Source: Dehalococcoidia bacterium (GTDB taxonomy: Bacteria > Chloroflexota > Dehalococcoidia > Dehalococcoidales > UBA3254). From it: 64,000 bases of DNA. The stretch lies in the NCBI GenBank assembly GCA_025361145.1, contig JANYAV010000012.1, forward strand, positions 78,830 through 142,829, given 5' to 3'. The position numbers were made by a program, and so were the translations under genes. The first letter of the stretch is position 1, and each line of letters opens with the position of its first letter. This document shows positions 8,081 to 16,358 of this stretch, piece by piece. The notes beneath the pieces were generated by a model. It did no database searches. It was not told the DNA's origin and saw only the letters and a program-made list of their open reading frames with translations.

Positions 8081-8215
8081 TATCGCAGGCGTAGGTGTGA
8101 CTTCTTGCTTATTTCGCTGTATAATATTTACTGAGGATTAAGCTTCGCAAGGCATTGAAGTTCTGCCGGAAAGTGTTTTGATCCCGCTGAAAAGTCCTTC
8201 GGGTTGATCTCCAAA

Positions 8216-8245
8216 TTTACAGCCTATAGCTGGACGTGATATAAT
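8216..8245 (+). promoter_or_regulatory. Probable promoter of rpsO-pnp
   Basis: TTTACA (8216-8221), an 18-base spacer, TATAAT (8240-8245) with the extended -10 TGA directly before it. A second TATAAT occurs at 8120-8125 with a poorer -35. The 5' leader would be about 45 bases. Confidence 0.65.
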
Positions 8246-8295
8246 TTCTAGTTTGTAATAAATAAAAATGTAAAGTTATATAAATTTTCGGGGGT

Positions 8296-8565
8296 ATGGA
8301 ATTGAATAAAGCAGAAAAAACCAAAATCATCGAGACTTTCAAAATCAATGAAGGCGATACCGGTTCGAGCGAGATCCAGATTGCGATCTTGACTGCGAGA
8401 ATCAAGAGTTTGACCGGTCATATGGCCGGCTCCAGGCATGATTTTATTACCAAGCGCGGTTTATTAATGCTGGTGGGCCAGAGACGCAGATTACTGAAAT
8501 ACCTGGCTTCTGAAAATGTCGACCGGTATCATCAGGTACTCAGCAAACTCGGTTTACGCAAGTAA
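8296..8565 (+). CDS. rpsO: 30S ribosomal protein S15
   Basis: 89 residues, the normal S15 length, with GDTGSSEIQIAILTARI, HxxDFxxKRGLLMLVGQRRRLLKYL and the YxxxLxKLGLRK end. It binds 16S rRNA in the central domain. The rpsO-pnp pairing is the classic conserved arrangement; pnp starts 22 bases later. Confidence 0.98.
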   Translation: MELNKAEKTKIIETFKINEGDTGSSEIQIAILTARIKSLTGHMAGSRHDFITKRGLLMLVGQRRRLLKYLASENVDRYHQVLSKLGLRK

Positions 8566-8587
8566 AAATAATCAGGAGAATTAAATA

Positions 8588-10732
8588 TTGTTACAACCTA
8601 AAAGCGTTTCGTGCGATTTAGCTGGTAGAAAACTTACCATTGAAACAGGATCTTTGGCCAAACAGGCCAGCGCGGCGGTCACAGTTAGATATGGAGACAC
8701 TCTGGTTCTGGTGACTGCGGTTAGCAGCCCAAATGTCCGCGAAGGTGTTGATTTTCTGCCCTTGACTGTAGATTACGAAGAGAGAATGTATGCCGCCGGT
8801 AAAATACCCGGCGGTTTTATTCGTAGAGAGGGACGTCCCACCCAGGAAGCCACTCTGGCCAGCCGTTTGACTGACCGCACTATCCGGCCTTTACTGCCTA
8901 AGACCTGGAGGCATGATATTCAGGTGGTGGTGACTGTGCTTTCTACCGACCAGGAGAATGATCCTAATCTGATGGGTATTATCGGCGCTTCCTGCGCATT
9001 ATCGATGTCCGAGATTCCTTTTGCCGGGCCTGCTTCAGGTGTTACCGTGGGCTATAAGGACGGTAAATTAATTTTAAACCCGATTTTACCTGAACTGGCA
9101 GAATGCCAATTGGATCTGGTGGTCTGCAGCACTCACAAAGAAATCGTCATGGTAGAAGCCGGGGCTAAAGAAATTCCTGAAGATATCCTGATCCAGGCTT
9201 TAAAGTTTGGACATGAGGCTAATCAGGCTATTATCGATTTACAGGAAGAGTTCGTCAGGGATATCCGTAAACCCAAAGAAACGGCTCCCGCAGCCTGGAA
9301 TAAAGCTGAAGTCATCGCAGCGATCAACGAGTTAGTTGGCAATAAAATGGCCGGCTGCATTGGTATGGCTGATAGAGATGCCCGCCAGGCTGTAGAAGCA
9401 GCAATTAAAGCGGAACTGTTAGAGAAATTAAAAGATAAGGTTTCGGCTGAAGATATTAAAGTTGGCTACGACTTACGCATGAAAGCTATGATGCGCTCCA
9501 GCATCTTGGAGAAATCTTTCCGTATGGACGGACGCGGTTTGCTCGACATCCGCCCTATATCTTGTACTGTCGGTTTACTGCCCCGCACCCACGGTTCAGC
9601 CCTTTTCAATAGGGGAGAGACACAGGTACTGTCTATCGTTACACTGGGTTCTCAGGCCCAGAGGCAGCAGCTGGATGGACTGGGGATAGAAGAGACCAAA
9701 CACTATATTCATCATTATAATTTCCCGCCCTTCTCTACCGGAGAAACCGGGCGTATCGGCACCACCGGCCGCCGCGAAATCGGCCATGGCGCTCTGGCTG
9801 AAAGAGCTCTGCAACCGATGGTTCCCGGTCAGGCCGAGTTCCCTTATACTATCCGGGTTGTCTCGGAAGCTCTGGGTTCAAATGGTAGCACTTCAATGGC
9901 CAGTACCTGCGGTAGCACCCTGGCTCTCATGGATGCCGGCGTCCCGATCAAAAAACCGGTTTCCGGTATTGCCATGGGTTTGATCACTGATGATAAGGGC
10001 AATTATGCCGTTCTGAATGACATTGCCGGAGTCGAAGATTTTTACGGTGATATGGACTTCAAAGTCACCGGAACTGTAGACGGCATCACCGCTCTGCAGC
10101 TGGATACCAAATTGAAAGGCATTAGCCATGAAATTCTGTCTAAAGCCATTCTGCAGGCGCATGACGGACGGATGCATATTTTAGGTATTATGCTGAAAGC
10201 TATCGCTGAACCTCGTAAAGAGATGAGCCCGTACGCTCCTCGCATGTACAAGATCAGCATTAATCCGGATAAGATTGGCGCAGTTATCGGTTCTGGTGGC
10301 AAAACCATCCGCGCTATTATAGAGCAAACCAAGAGTTCCGTTGATATTGATGATAACGGTACCGTTATTATCGGTTCCGCCGATGAAGAATCAGCCCGCA
10401 AGGCTATCGGTATGATTGAGGGACTTACCAAGGATATTGAGGTTGGCACCATTTACACCGGTAAGGTCAGCCGCATTCTAAACTTCGGCGCCATGGTTGA
10501 GATTCTTCCGGGCAAAGAAGGCCTGGTGCATGTCAGTGAACTGGCGGAAAACCGGGTAGAGAAAGTAGAAGACGTGGTTAAATTGGGCGATGAGATCACC
10601 GTTAAAGTGATTGATGTCGACCACATGGGCCGCATCAACCTTTCCCGCAAGGCTATGTTTGAAACTACGGACAGGCCCAGAGCGCCTCGCCCTCAGTCCA
10701 GGCCTCCCTTCCGTCGTGATGATAGAAGATAA
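8588..10732 (+). CDS. pnp: Polyribonucleotide nucleotidyltransferase (PNPase)
   Basis: Phosphorolytic 3'-5' exoribonuclease of the RNA degradosome. It has 714 residues in the standard order: RNase PH-like domain 1, helical linker, RNase PH-like domain 2 (FNRGETQVLSIVTLG; GSNGSTSMASTCGSTLALMDAG), a KH domain (IGSGGKTIRAI) and a C-terminal S1 domain (GKVSRILNFGAMVEI). The start is TTG at 8588 with CAGGAGA upstream. No ATG near the start preserves the family N-terminus (LQPKSVSCDLAGRKL). Confidence 0.98.
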   Translation: MLQPKSVSCDLAGRKLTIETGSLAKQASAAVTVRYGDTLVLVTAVSSPNVREGVDFLPLTVDYEERMYAAGKIPGGFIRREGRPTQEATLASRLTDRTIRPLLPKTWRHDIQVVVTVLSTDQENDPNLMGIIGASCALSMSEIPFAGPASGVTVGYKDGKLILNPILPELAECQLDLVVCSTHKEIVMVEAGAKEIPEDILIQALKFGHEANQAIIDLQEEFVRDIRKPKETAPAAWNKAEVIAAINELVGNKMAGCIGMADRDARQAVEAAIKAELLEKLKDKVSAEDIKVGYDLRMKAMMRSSILEKSFRMDGRGLLDIRPISCTVGLLPRTHGSALFNRGETQVLSIVTLGSQAQRQQLDGLGIEETKHYIHHYNFPPFSTGETGRIGTTGRREIGHGALAERALQPMVPGQAEFPYTIRVVSEALGSNGSTSMASTCGSTLALMDAGVPIKKPVSGIAMGLITDDKGNYAVLNDIAGVEDFYGDMDFKVTGTVDGITALQLDTKLKGISHEILSKAILQAHDGRMHILGIMLKAIAEPRKEMSPYAPRMYKISINPDKIGAVIGSGGKTIRAIIEQTKSSVDIDDNGTVIIGSADEESARKAIGMIEGLTKDIEVGTIYTGKVSRILNFGAMVEILPGKEGLVHVSELAENRVEKVEDVVKLGDEITVKVIDVDHMGRINLSRKAMFETTDRPRAPRPQSRPPFRRDDRR

Positions 10733-10802
10733 CCCCTGTTTCTTTCCTCTCTCCCTCGATGGGAGAGAGTTAGAGTGATGGTGTGTAAATAGAATAGATA
10801 TC

Positions 10803-10842
10803 AAATCGCTGGCTGAAGTAAAAACAAGCCAGCGATTTTTTT
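10803..10842 (+). terminator. Terminator after pnp
   Basis: AAATCGCTGGCT, a 12-base loop, AGCCAGCGATTT, then a T-run. A strong rho-independent terminator about 70 bases after the pnp stop. Confidence 0.95.
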
Positions 10843-10877
10843 ATTATTAAATTTGGTTGAAAACTTCTATGCATCGA

Positions 10878-10920
10878 CTCGTCTTTTTGTCATTCCTGCG
10901 AAAGCAGGAATCTAAACGAG
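10878..10920. repeat. Dispersed inverted repeat (CATTCCTGC...GCAGGAAT type)
   Basis: ATTCCTGC-GAAA-GCAGGAAT at 10892-10911, with outer arms CTCGT (10878-10882) and ACGAG (10916-10920). Short elements of this type are common intergenic repeats in many bacteria. It lies in the pnp-dapB gap and has no T-run. Confidence 0.7.
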
Positions 10921-11005
10921 AATCGTAATAACTAAGTTTATATATTTCCAGCTTAATTTGTTTTATAATTTCATTGTTCCGATATAAACATTAAGGGGAA
11001 AAGAA

Positions 11006-11797
11006 ATGAGTCCGATCAAAACGGTCATCCATGGTGCTTTGGGTAAAGTAGGGCAGGTGCTGGTTAGTTCTCTGGCTAAAACACCCGAGATCAAACTGGT
11101 GGGGGCGGTCGATCTGAAAGCCGCTGGAGGCAAGATAACGTTACCTGACGGGTCGGCAATACCATTTTCCACCAACCTGGAAGAAATCATTATACAAACC
11201 AAACCGCAGGTGATTATTGATTTTACTCTGGCGCATGCTTCCATGCCGGCGGTACGCATAGCAGCCAGGCATAAGGTTAATCTGGTGATAGGTACCACAG
11301 GTTTTAAAGCGGAAGAAGTGGCTGAAATGAAGCAATTGGCTGACACCAATAAAGTTGGCATGATTTTAGCTTCCAATTTTGCTTTGGGCGCGGTTTTAAT
11401 GATGCATTTTGCCAAATTAGCCTCGAAGTATATGGACTACGCTGAAATAATTGAGTTGCATCACGAACAAAAGGCGGATGCTCCCTCCGGTACTGCCCTC
11501 TCTACCGCCAGAGCTATGGCAGCCTACCGCGGCCGGCCTTTTTCTCAGGCTGCGGACGACGGCAAGAATTTGCCCAGCAGGGGGGAGAAGACGGGTGGGG
11601 TCACGATCCATAGTGTACGCTTACCGGGGTTGATGGCTCATCAGGAAGTACTGTTTGGTGGTTTGGGTCAGACTCTCAGCGTCCGCCACGATACCAACGG
11701 ACGGGAGTGTTATGTTCCCGGTGTCTTGCTGGCGGTGCAAGCGGTAGTCAAACAGACTGGGCTGGTCCAGGGTCTGGAAAGCCTGTTGAATTTGTAA
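11006..11797 (+). CDS. dapB: 4-hydroxy-tetrahydrodipicolinate reductase
   Basis: Reduces the DapA product with NAD(P)H in lysine/diaminopimelate synthesis. It has 263 residues, with an N-terminal nucleotide-binding glycine motif (HGALGKVGQ), the GTTGF loop near residue 95, the signature ELHHEQKADAPSGTAL and the GExTGGVxIHSVRLPG segment. AAGGGGAAAAG precedes the ATG, and a possible -10 (TATAAT, 10964-10969) lies just upstream. dapA follows after about 100 bases. Confidence 0.97.
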   Translation: MSPIKTVIHGALGKVGQVLVSSLAKTPEIKLVGAVDLKAAGGKITLPDGSAIPFSTNLEEIIIQTKPQVIIDFTLAHASMPAVRIAARHKVNLVIGTTGFKAEEVAEMKQLADTNKVGMILASNFALGAVLMMHFAKLASKYMDYAEIIELHHEQKADAPSGTALSTARAMAAYRGRPFSQAADDGKNLPSRGEKTGGVTIHSVRLPGLMAHQEVLFGGLGQTLSVRHDTNGRECYVPGVLLAVQAVVKQTGLVQGLESLLNL

Positions 11798-11901
11798 TTT
11801 ATTTTGACTGGTATAACTCTGAAGAATCAGGCATAATATGGAATAACCCGTATAGCTAAGGAAATTTTGAAAAAGGTTGGTTGAAAGTAAAAAGGGTAGA
11901 G

Positions 11902-12795
11902 ATGAAAGATCTAGGACGTTTAATTACAGCCATGGTAACCCCTTTCGATAACAAAGGCAAAGTGGATTATGCTCAGGCCGCTAAGCTGGCACTGGCATGC
12001 TTGAGATCTGGCAGCGATGGAGTGGTCCTTTCCGGCACCACCGGTGAATCTCCTACTCTGCTGCATAAAGAAGAGCTTAAACTGTATGCCGAGGTCAAAT
12101 CCGCCGTCGGCAAGCGCGGCTCGGTCATTGCGGGCACCGGCAGTAATAGCACCGCCGAAGCGGTAGAAGCTACTCAGGCTGCTGAGAAAACTGGTGTGGA
12201 TGCTTGTTTATTGGTAACACCTTATTACAATAAACCTTCACAGGAAGGTCTTTACCAGCATTTTAAAACCATTGCTGAAAATACCGGTTTGCCCTGCATC
12301 TTGTATAATGTGCCCGGCCGTACCGTGGTCAGTCTGGCGGCAGAAACAGTGATAAAACTCAGCGAAATTAAAAATATTATCGGCATCAAAGAAGCCTCCG
12401 GCAATCTGGAAGAGATCGGCAAGATTATTTCCGGCACTAAAAAGGGTTTTATTATCTGGAGCGGCAATGACGGTGATTTTCTGCCCCTGATGAAAATGGG
12501 GGGTTATGGCGTTATTAGCGTGATCTCTCACCTGGTAGGCTTGCAGATGAAAGGCTGTATGAATAAATACCTGGCCGGTAAGGTTGGTGAGGCTGATAAA
12601 ATCTACATGAGCTTGATGCCTTTGATCAAAGCCCTTTTTGTGGTCTCTAATCCGGTGCCTGTTAAATATGCGATCAATCAGGTCGGCTTCAACGTCGGCA
12701 AAACCAGATTACCGTTGGTCGAACCTGACGCTAAGTCAGCTGTTTTGATTAAAGAGACCCTCAAACTCTATAAGATAGATTTACCGCTGGATTAA
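11902..12795 (+). CDS. dapA: 4-hydroxy-tetrahydrodipicolinate synthase
   Basis: Condenses pyruvate with aspartate semialdehyde. A TIM-barrel of 297 residues from the ATG at 11902. A TTG at 11881 would add seven residues and cannot be excluded. Family landmarks: GTTGESPTL (substrate loop), YYNKPSQEGLYQHF, YNVPGRT with the catalytic tyrosine, and the Schiff-base lysine in GIKEASGN. It follows dapB and ends at a terminator, so dapBA is a two-gene unit. Confidence 0.97.
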   Translation: MKDLGRLITAMVTPFDNKGKVDYAQAAKLALACLRSGSDGVVLSGTTGESPTLLHKEELKLYAEVKSAVGKRGSVIAGTGSNSTAEAVEATQAAEKTGVDACLLVTPYYNKPSQEGLYQHFKTIAENTGLPCILYNVPGRTVVSLAAETVIKLSEIKNIIGIKEASGNLEEIGKIISGTKKGFIIWSGNDGDFLPLMKMGGYGVISVISHLVGLQMKGCMNKYLAGKVGEADKIYMSLMPLIKALFVVSNPVPVKYAINQVGFNVGKTRLPLVEPDAKSAVLIKETLKLYKIDLPLD

Positions 12796-12812
12796 AATAA
12801 TATTGTTTAGAG

Positions 12813-12855
12813 AAGAATCCCCTCCTTATCCGTAGGGGATTCTTTGTTTCTTTTG
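12813..12855 (+). terminator. Terminator after dapA
   Basis: AAGAATCCCCT (12813-12823), a 10-base loop, AGGGGATTCTT (12834-12844), then the T-rich tail TGTTTCTTTTG. It lies about 18 bases after the dapA stop. Confidence 0.9.
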
Positions 12856-13200
12856 TTATCCCTTTGTAAATATTAAAAATCCCTCTGAAATCATTTGAAA
12901 ACTATTCGTTTACCCTTCGTATTTATTTGTTTTTAGTAGCCTTTTCTCATTCTTCTGACTACTAATTACCAACGATTTATTACTCATTACTATCGGAAAC
13001 TTGTGCTGGTAGTACAAATGTTCTATAATACACTCAAATATACAAGGAAGTGAAGCTACTGAGGTGTATTTCGGATGTCTTTGTTGACCTGCCAACTCGG
13101 TATAAGAAGATGATAACTCGTACAAATCAAGTTTTAATTTTGCTGTTTGAATATCCGAGATTCGTTTTGAAAAACTTTTTAAAACCAATACCCAAATGAA

Positions 13201-13247
13201 AACCCGTCTGGTTCTTCATATCCTTGCGCCTCATTATGAGACGGGTT
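13201..13247. repeat. Nested inverted repeat upstream of cutA
   Basis: A 9-base perfect inverted repeat (AACCCGTCT / AGACGGGTT) separated by 29 bases that contain a second small palindrome. On the minus strand the distal arm is followed by TTTTC. It could be an operator, a leader hairpin for cutA, or a weak terminator. Confidence 0.45.
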
Positions 13248-13284
13248 ATACTAACTCCAAAGCTAGGTTTTTAGAGGCTTGAAA

Positions 13285-13608
13285 ATGGATTACTGCACAG
13301 TTTATATAACTGTCGAAGATTTGAAGGAAGCTCATCTGATTGGGCTGGCTCTGGTGCAGGAAAAACTGGCAGCCTGTGTGAACTATTTTCCCATTCAATC
13401 TATCTACCGCTGGCAGGGCAAGATAGAAGAAAACGCTGAAGTCGCCCTGCTGGTGAAGACCCGCAAATCATTGGTTGAAAAGGTAATTGCCAGGGCCAAG
13501 TCTTTACATTCTTATGCAGTACCGTGCATCGAGTCCTGGACGGTGGAAAACGGTTATGCGCCTTATTTAAAATGGATTGTGGATTCTACAGAGCAGGAAC
13601 AATCGTAA
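13285..13608 (+). CDS. cutA: CutA1-like divalent-cation tolerance protein
   Basis: A small trimeric cytoplasmic protein, 107 residues from the ATG at 13285 (AGAGG eight bases upstream). Family motifs: LVQEKLAACVNYFPIQSIYRWQGK, the E(N)AEVALLVKTR strand and YAVPCIESWTVENGYAPYLKWI. Its role in metal tolerance is known mainly from genetics in other bacteria, and the biochemical function is unsettled. The stop codon directly abuts the NurA-like gene, so the two are probably cotranscribed. Confidence 0.93.
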   Translation: MDYCTVYITVEDLKEAHLIGLALVQEKLAACVNYFPIQSIYRWQGKIEENAEVALLVKTRKSLVEKVIARAKSLHSYAVPCIESWTVENGYAPYLKWIVDSTEQEQS

Positions 13609-14808
13609 ATGACCTTAGATATTAACCAGATCTCTAATCAAATTAATCAGATGGTCGGCAAGATCAAGACTGGAAGCAATGAGCGCAGTGAACATCTGCG
13701 GGCTGTCATGGCTAAGCTTTGCGATCCGGATATAAACCTGGAAGCGCTCAAGCGGAAAATTGCGGCTGCTCGCACCCCCAACTGGTCACCTGCCGGTCTG
13801 GTTGACGGACTAAGCCAGCGTTACGCTGCTCAGATCGCTCCAAAGGATTACAGTGTTCTAGCTACCGATGGCTCAGATATCGCCGCTGATCGGAATATGC
13901 CAGCCCATTGTTATTTAATCAATATTGGTACAGTATATCTGCATTACGGCAGCCAGCCTTCTGCCGAGTTGATGAGTGTCCCTAAGTTATATTTCGAAGA
14001 CTCTGAACTAGTGATTAAGGACCCAAGCAATCCACATCGTGAACAGCAGATTGACGGTTCCTTGCTGGATATTAAAAGAGCGGTGGAAGAATGCCGCAAA
14101 CTGGCTGATCTAGCCTCGGTTTTACCGCCGGACGAAACACTTTTGGCTATGATGGATGGGTCTCTGGTACTCTTTGGTATGCAAAACTTTCCAGAGTTCG
14201 TAGCCGAAGAACTGGTGGACAAGGGTTTTTTAACCGCTTTAAATACACTTCAACAGTTAAGTTTCTCGCGCCGCCTTTGCCTGGCCAGCTATATTTCGTT
14301 TCCAGGCAGTGATCAGGTCGTGAATGCCCTGAAAGTGGCGATCTGTCCCCAGCAGCAGGTTGATTGTGACGAAAGTTGTCAGAATGGAGAGCCTGCCTGC
14401 GATGTCCTCTCAGGAATAAACGATCGCATGCTTTTCAGCGAGTGGTTAAAAGTTGGCGAGCGTTCAGCGGTATTTGTGAACCCGTCCCAGATAGTTGAAA
14501 AGCGTTACGGATCCCACCAGGTTTACTTTTTCTATCTGAGAGTTGAGGATGAAATTGCCCGCGTGGAAATACCTCAATGGATCGCTAACCGTCCGGATTT
14601 ATTGGAGCTGACTCACTCGCTGGTTCTTGATCAGTGCCAGAGAGGACAGGGTTATCCGGTGGCTTTAAGCGAATCTCATGAGCAAGCTGTAGTAACAGGC
14701 GCCGATCGCGAGTCATTCTGGGGCCTGGTGGAAGAAGCGCTGGTGGCGGAAAAGCTGCCCAACCAGATTTCCACCAAAAGTAGCAGTAAACGAACCAGGT
14801 GGGTGTAA
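13609..14808 (+). CDS. nurA: NurA-like nuclease (HerA partner)
   Basis: A 399-residue protein with the NurA plan: an N-terminal helical segment, the acidic motif ATDGSD (Asp87), a second acidic motif MMDGSLV (Asp183) and a C-terminal GYP..LSESHEQAVV segment. Archaeal NurA is a 5'-3' nuclease that resects DNA ends with the HerA translocase, and herA is three genes downstream. There is a four-cysteine cluster (C246, C253, C257, C264; C-x6-C-x3-C-x6-C) that may bind metal. Its ATG follows the cutA stop with no gap. Confidence 0.8.
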   Translation: MTLDINQISNQINQMVGKIKTGSNERSEHLRAVMAKLCDPDINLEALKRKIAAARTPNWSPAGLVDGLSQRYAAQIAPKDYSVLATDGSDIAADRNMPAHCYLINIGTVYLHYGSQPSAELMSVPKLYFEDSELVIKDPSNPHREQQIDGSLLDIKRAVEECRKLADLASVLPPDETLLAMMDGSLVLFGMQNFPEFVAEELVDKGFLTALNTLQQLSFSRRLCLASYISFPGSDQVVNALKVAICPQQQVDCDESCQNGEPACDVLSGINDRMLFSEWLKVGERSAVFVNPSQIVEKRYGSHQVYFFYLRVEDEIARVEIPQWIANRPDLLELTHSLVLDQCQRGQGYPVALSESHEQAVVTGADRESFWGLVEEALVAEKLPNQISTKSSSKRTRWV

Positions 14809-14845
14809 AATGGGTTCAGAATCATAAATAGTAAATTAAAAACTT

Positions 14846-15676
14846 ATGTTTAACAAACGTAAATATATAATATTAATTACCCTGGTCTGCCTGGCGCTTT
14901 TATCGGTCACGGGTTGTGATACCTTACAGAAACTGCTGCAGAACCCGGATTATATTTATGAGAACGGGGCTGTTCTGGTGGACGGCGCGGATCAACCCAT
15001 CCATCTGATCAATAATCCTGCTGCGGTAGACGTCACTTTTAAGGACGTTTTAGCCTTTATTCGACTGGATACTACCGATCTCAAGGAGTACATTGACCGC
15101 GGCAATCCGGAAGGGATTACCCCTTTTGTTTGCAGTGATTTCGCGGAAGCTGTGCATAATAATTCTGAGTCTGCCGGAATCCGCACAGCCTATGTAAGTA
15201 TTGATTGGGAAGATGGCAGCATCGGTCATGCTCTGGATGCTTTTGAGACCACTGATGCAGGTTTAGTATATTTCGATTGCACCGGTAAGGGCGTTTTTAG
15301 CCAGTTAGAGGAACCAGATTCAACAATAGCTTTAGGCATCTGGGATAAAGTGGCTTATCTGGAGGTCGGGAAAAAATATGGAGTTATCGGTTTGGCTTAC
15401 GCTGAATCGCCAGATTACTCATTTTTTGAGCAGTACGATCAGAAGTGGACGGAATACAAGCAATTACTGGCAGAATATAACGCTGCCGTAATACAGTATA
15501 ATCAGGAAATTGAAGGTAAGGTTTTTCGCTGGAACACTCCTGAATATCAGCGTCTTCAAGCCTGGGAAGCAGAATTGAATAATAAGGAAAATATATTGCA
15601 AGAAATGACCCTCGAGATCGGCGATTCACGCTTTAGACCACTGGGTGTAGTCTCTAACATAGTAATGTACTGGTAA
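14846..15676 (+). CDS. Lipoprotein with transglutaminase-like fold
   Basis: 276 residues, not assigned to a known named family. A lipoprotein signal is clear: a basic, hydrophobic N-terminus and lipobox VTGC with Cys24. The middle has a candidate papain/transglutaminase-like triad: Cys96 in FVCSDFAEAV, His128 in IGHALDAF and Asp144 in VYFDCTG. The last about 90 residues (190-265) are charged and Glu/Gln-rich, probably coiled coil. Expected location is the outer face of the membrane. It stands between nurA and herA, which is odd for an extracytoplasmic protein. Enzymatic activity is inferred from motif spacing only. Confidence 0.75.
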   Translation: MFNKRKYIILITLVCLALLSVTGCDTLQKLLQNPDYIYENGAVLVDGADQPIHLINNPAAVDVTFKDVLAFIRLDTTDLKEYIDRGNPEGITPFVCSDFAEAVHNNSESAGIRTAYVSIDWEDGSIGHALDAFETTDAGLVYFDCTGKGVFSQLEEPDSTIALGIWDKVAYLEVGKKYGVIGLAYAESPDYSFFEQYDQKWTEYKQLLAEYNAAVIQYNQEIEGKVFRWNTPEYQRLQAWEAELNNKENILQEMTLEIGDSRFRPLGVVSNIVMYW

Positions 15677-15731
15677 GTTAACTGCATATCGATAACTGAA
15701 GACTGATAACTGGAAACTAAAGAGGTTTAAA

Positions 15732-16358
15732 ATGACTGAGCAACACAAGGTCGGAGAGGTAATCGAAGCCTGTAGTACGGACTTTACCGCCCAGTGCTAT
15801 GAATTATATCGATCGCCTGCTTTGGGTAGTCTGGTTAAGACTCGCTTTGAGTTACAGGGCACGGATGTTCAAGACGCCTGGTTATACGGCATTGTATACC
15901 AGGCCCAGACAGCTTCCGGAGACCCCGGACGGCGCCCTATCGCACGTGGTAAAGAGGCCCAGGATGAGGAAGAGATTTATCGCGACAATCCGCAATTGAT
16001 GAAGCTCTTGAAAAGCGATTTCTCGGTGGTGGTAGTAGGCTTTAAAGAGGGTGAGCGCATTTATCAATATCTCCCGCCTCGGCCTGCCAGAATCCATGGT
16101 TTGGTGATCCCTTGTACCGATGAAGAGGTCAAACAATTCAGCCGCTCCTTCGATTTCATAAACCTGCTTTTAAAATCCAGGTTAGAGATTCCAGTCGAGG
16201 AGTTGGTGGGGGCTGCTCTGCGAAGTATGGCACAAGTTTATGAGGCTGAAAAACACGCTTTTCTAGTTTCAGCCGGCAAAGAACTGGCGGGCTTGTTAAG
16301 CGCGGATTATGCTCAATTAAAAGCTATTCTGAAAGGACTGAAAAATGATGCAAAATGA
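15732..16358 (+). CDS. Uncharacterised HerA-linked protein, possibly HAS-barrel-like
   Basis: 208 residues with no signal or membrane segment. The N-terminal about 110 residues (LYRSPALGSLVKTR, WLYGIVYQAQTASGDPGRRPIARG) are beta-rich. They resemble the HAS-barrel found at HerA N-termini and in HerA-associated proteins; this is a tentative comparison. The C-terminal part (about 130-205) is helical. It overlaps the herA start by 14 bases, so the two are translationally coupled and likely act together. AGAGG precedes the ATG. Confidence 0.7.
   Translation: MTEQHKVGEVIEACSTDFTAQCYELYRSPALGSLVKTRFELQGTDVQDAWLYGIVYQAQTASGDPGRRPIARGKEAQDEEEIYRDNPQLMKLLKSDFSVVVVGFKEGERIYQYLPPRPARIHGLVIPCTDEEVKQFSRSFDFINLLLKSRLEIPVEELVGAALRSMAQVYEAEKHAFLVSAGKELAGLLSADYAQLKAILKGLKNDAK

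Larger units (their letters stand above)
12796..13284. other. Spacer between dapA and cutA, no supported gene
   Basis: It holds the dapA terminator and then about 350 bases of AT-rich DNA. Just upstream of cutA is an inverted repeat, AACCCGTCT (13201-13209) with AGACGGGTT (13239-13247). CTCAT-T-ATGAG (13230-13240) is nested in its loop. A weak minus-strand open frame (12910-13188) starts with TTG without a ribosome site and is not accepted as a gene. Confidence 0.6.

Noticed and set aside
12910..13188. Minus-strand open frame of 92 codons between dapA and cutA
   Set aside because: TTG start without a ribosome site, AT-driven composition and no recognisable domain. It could still be real, but nothing supports it.
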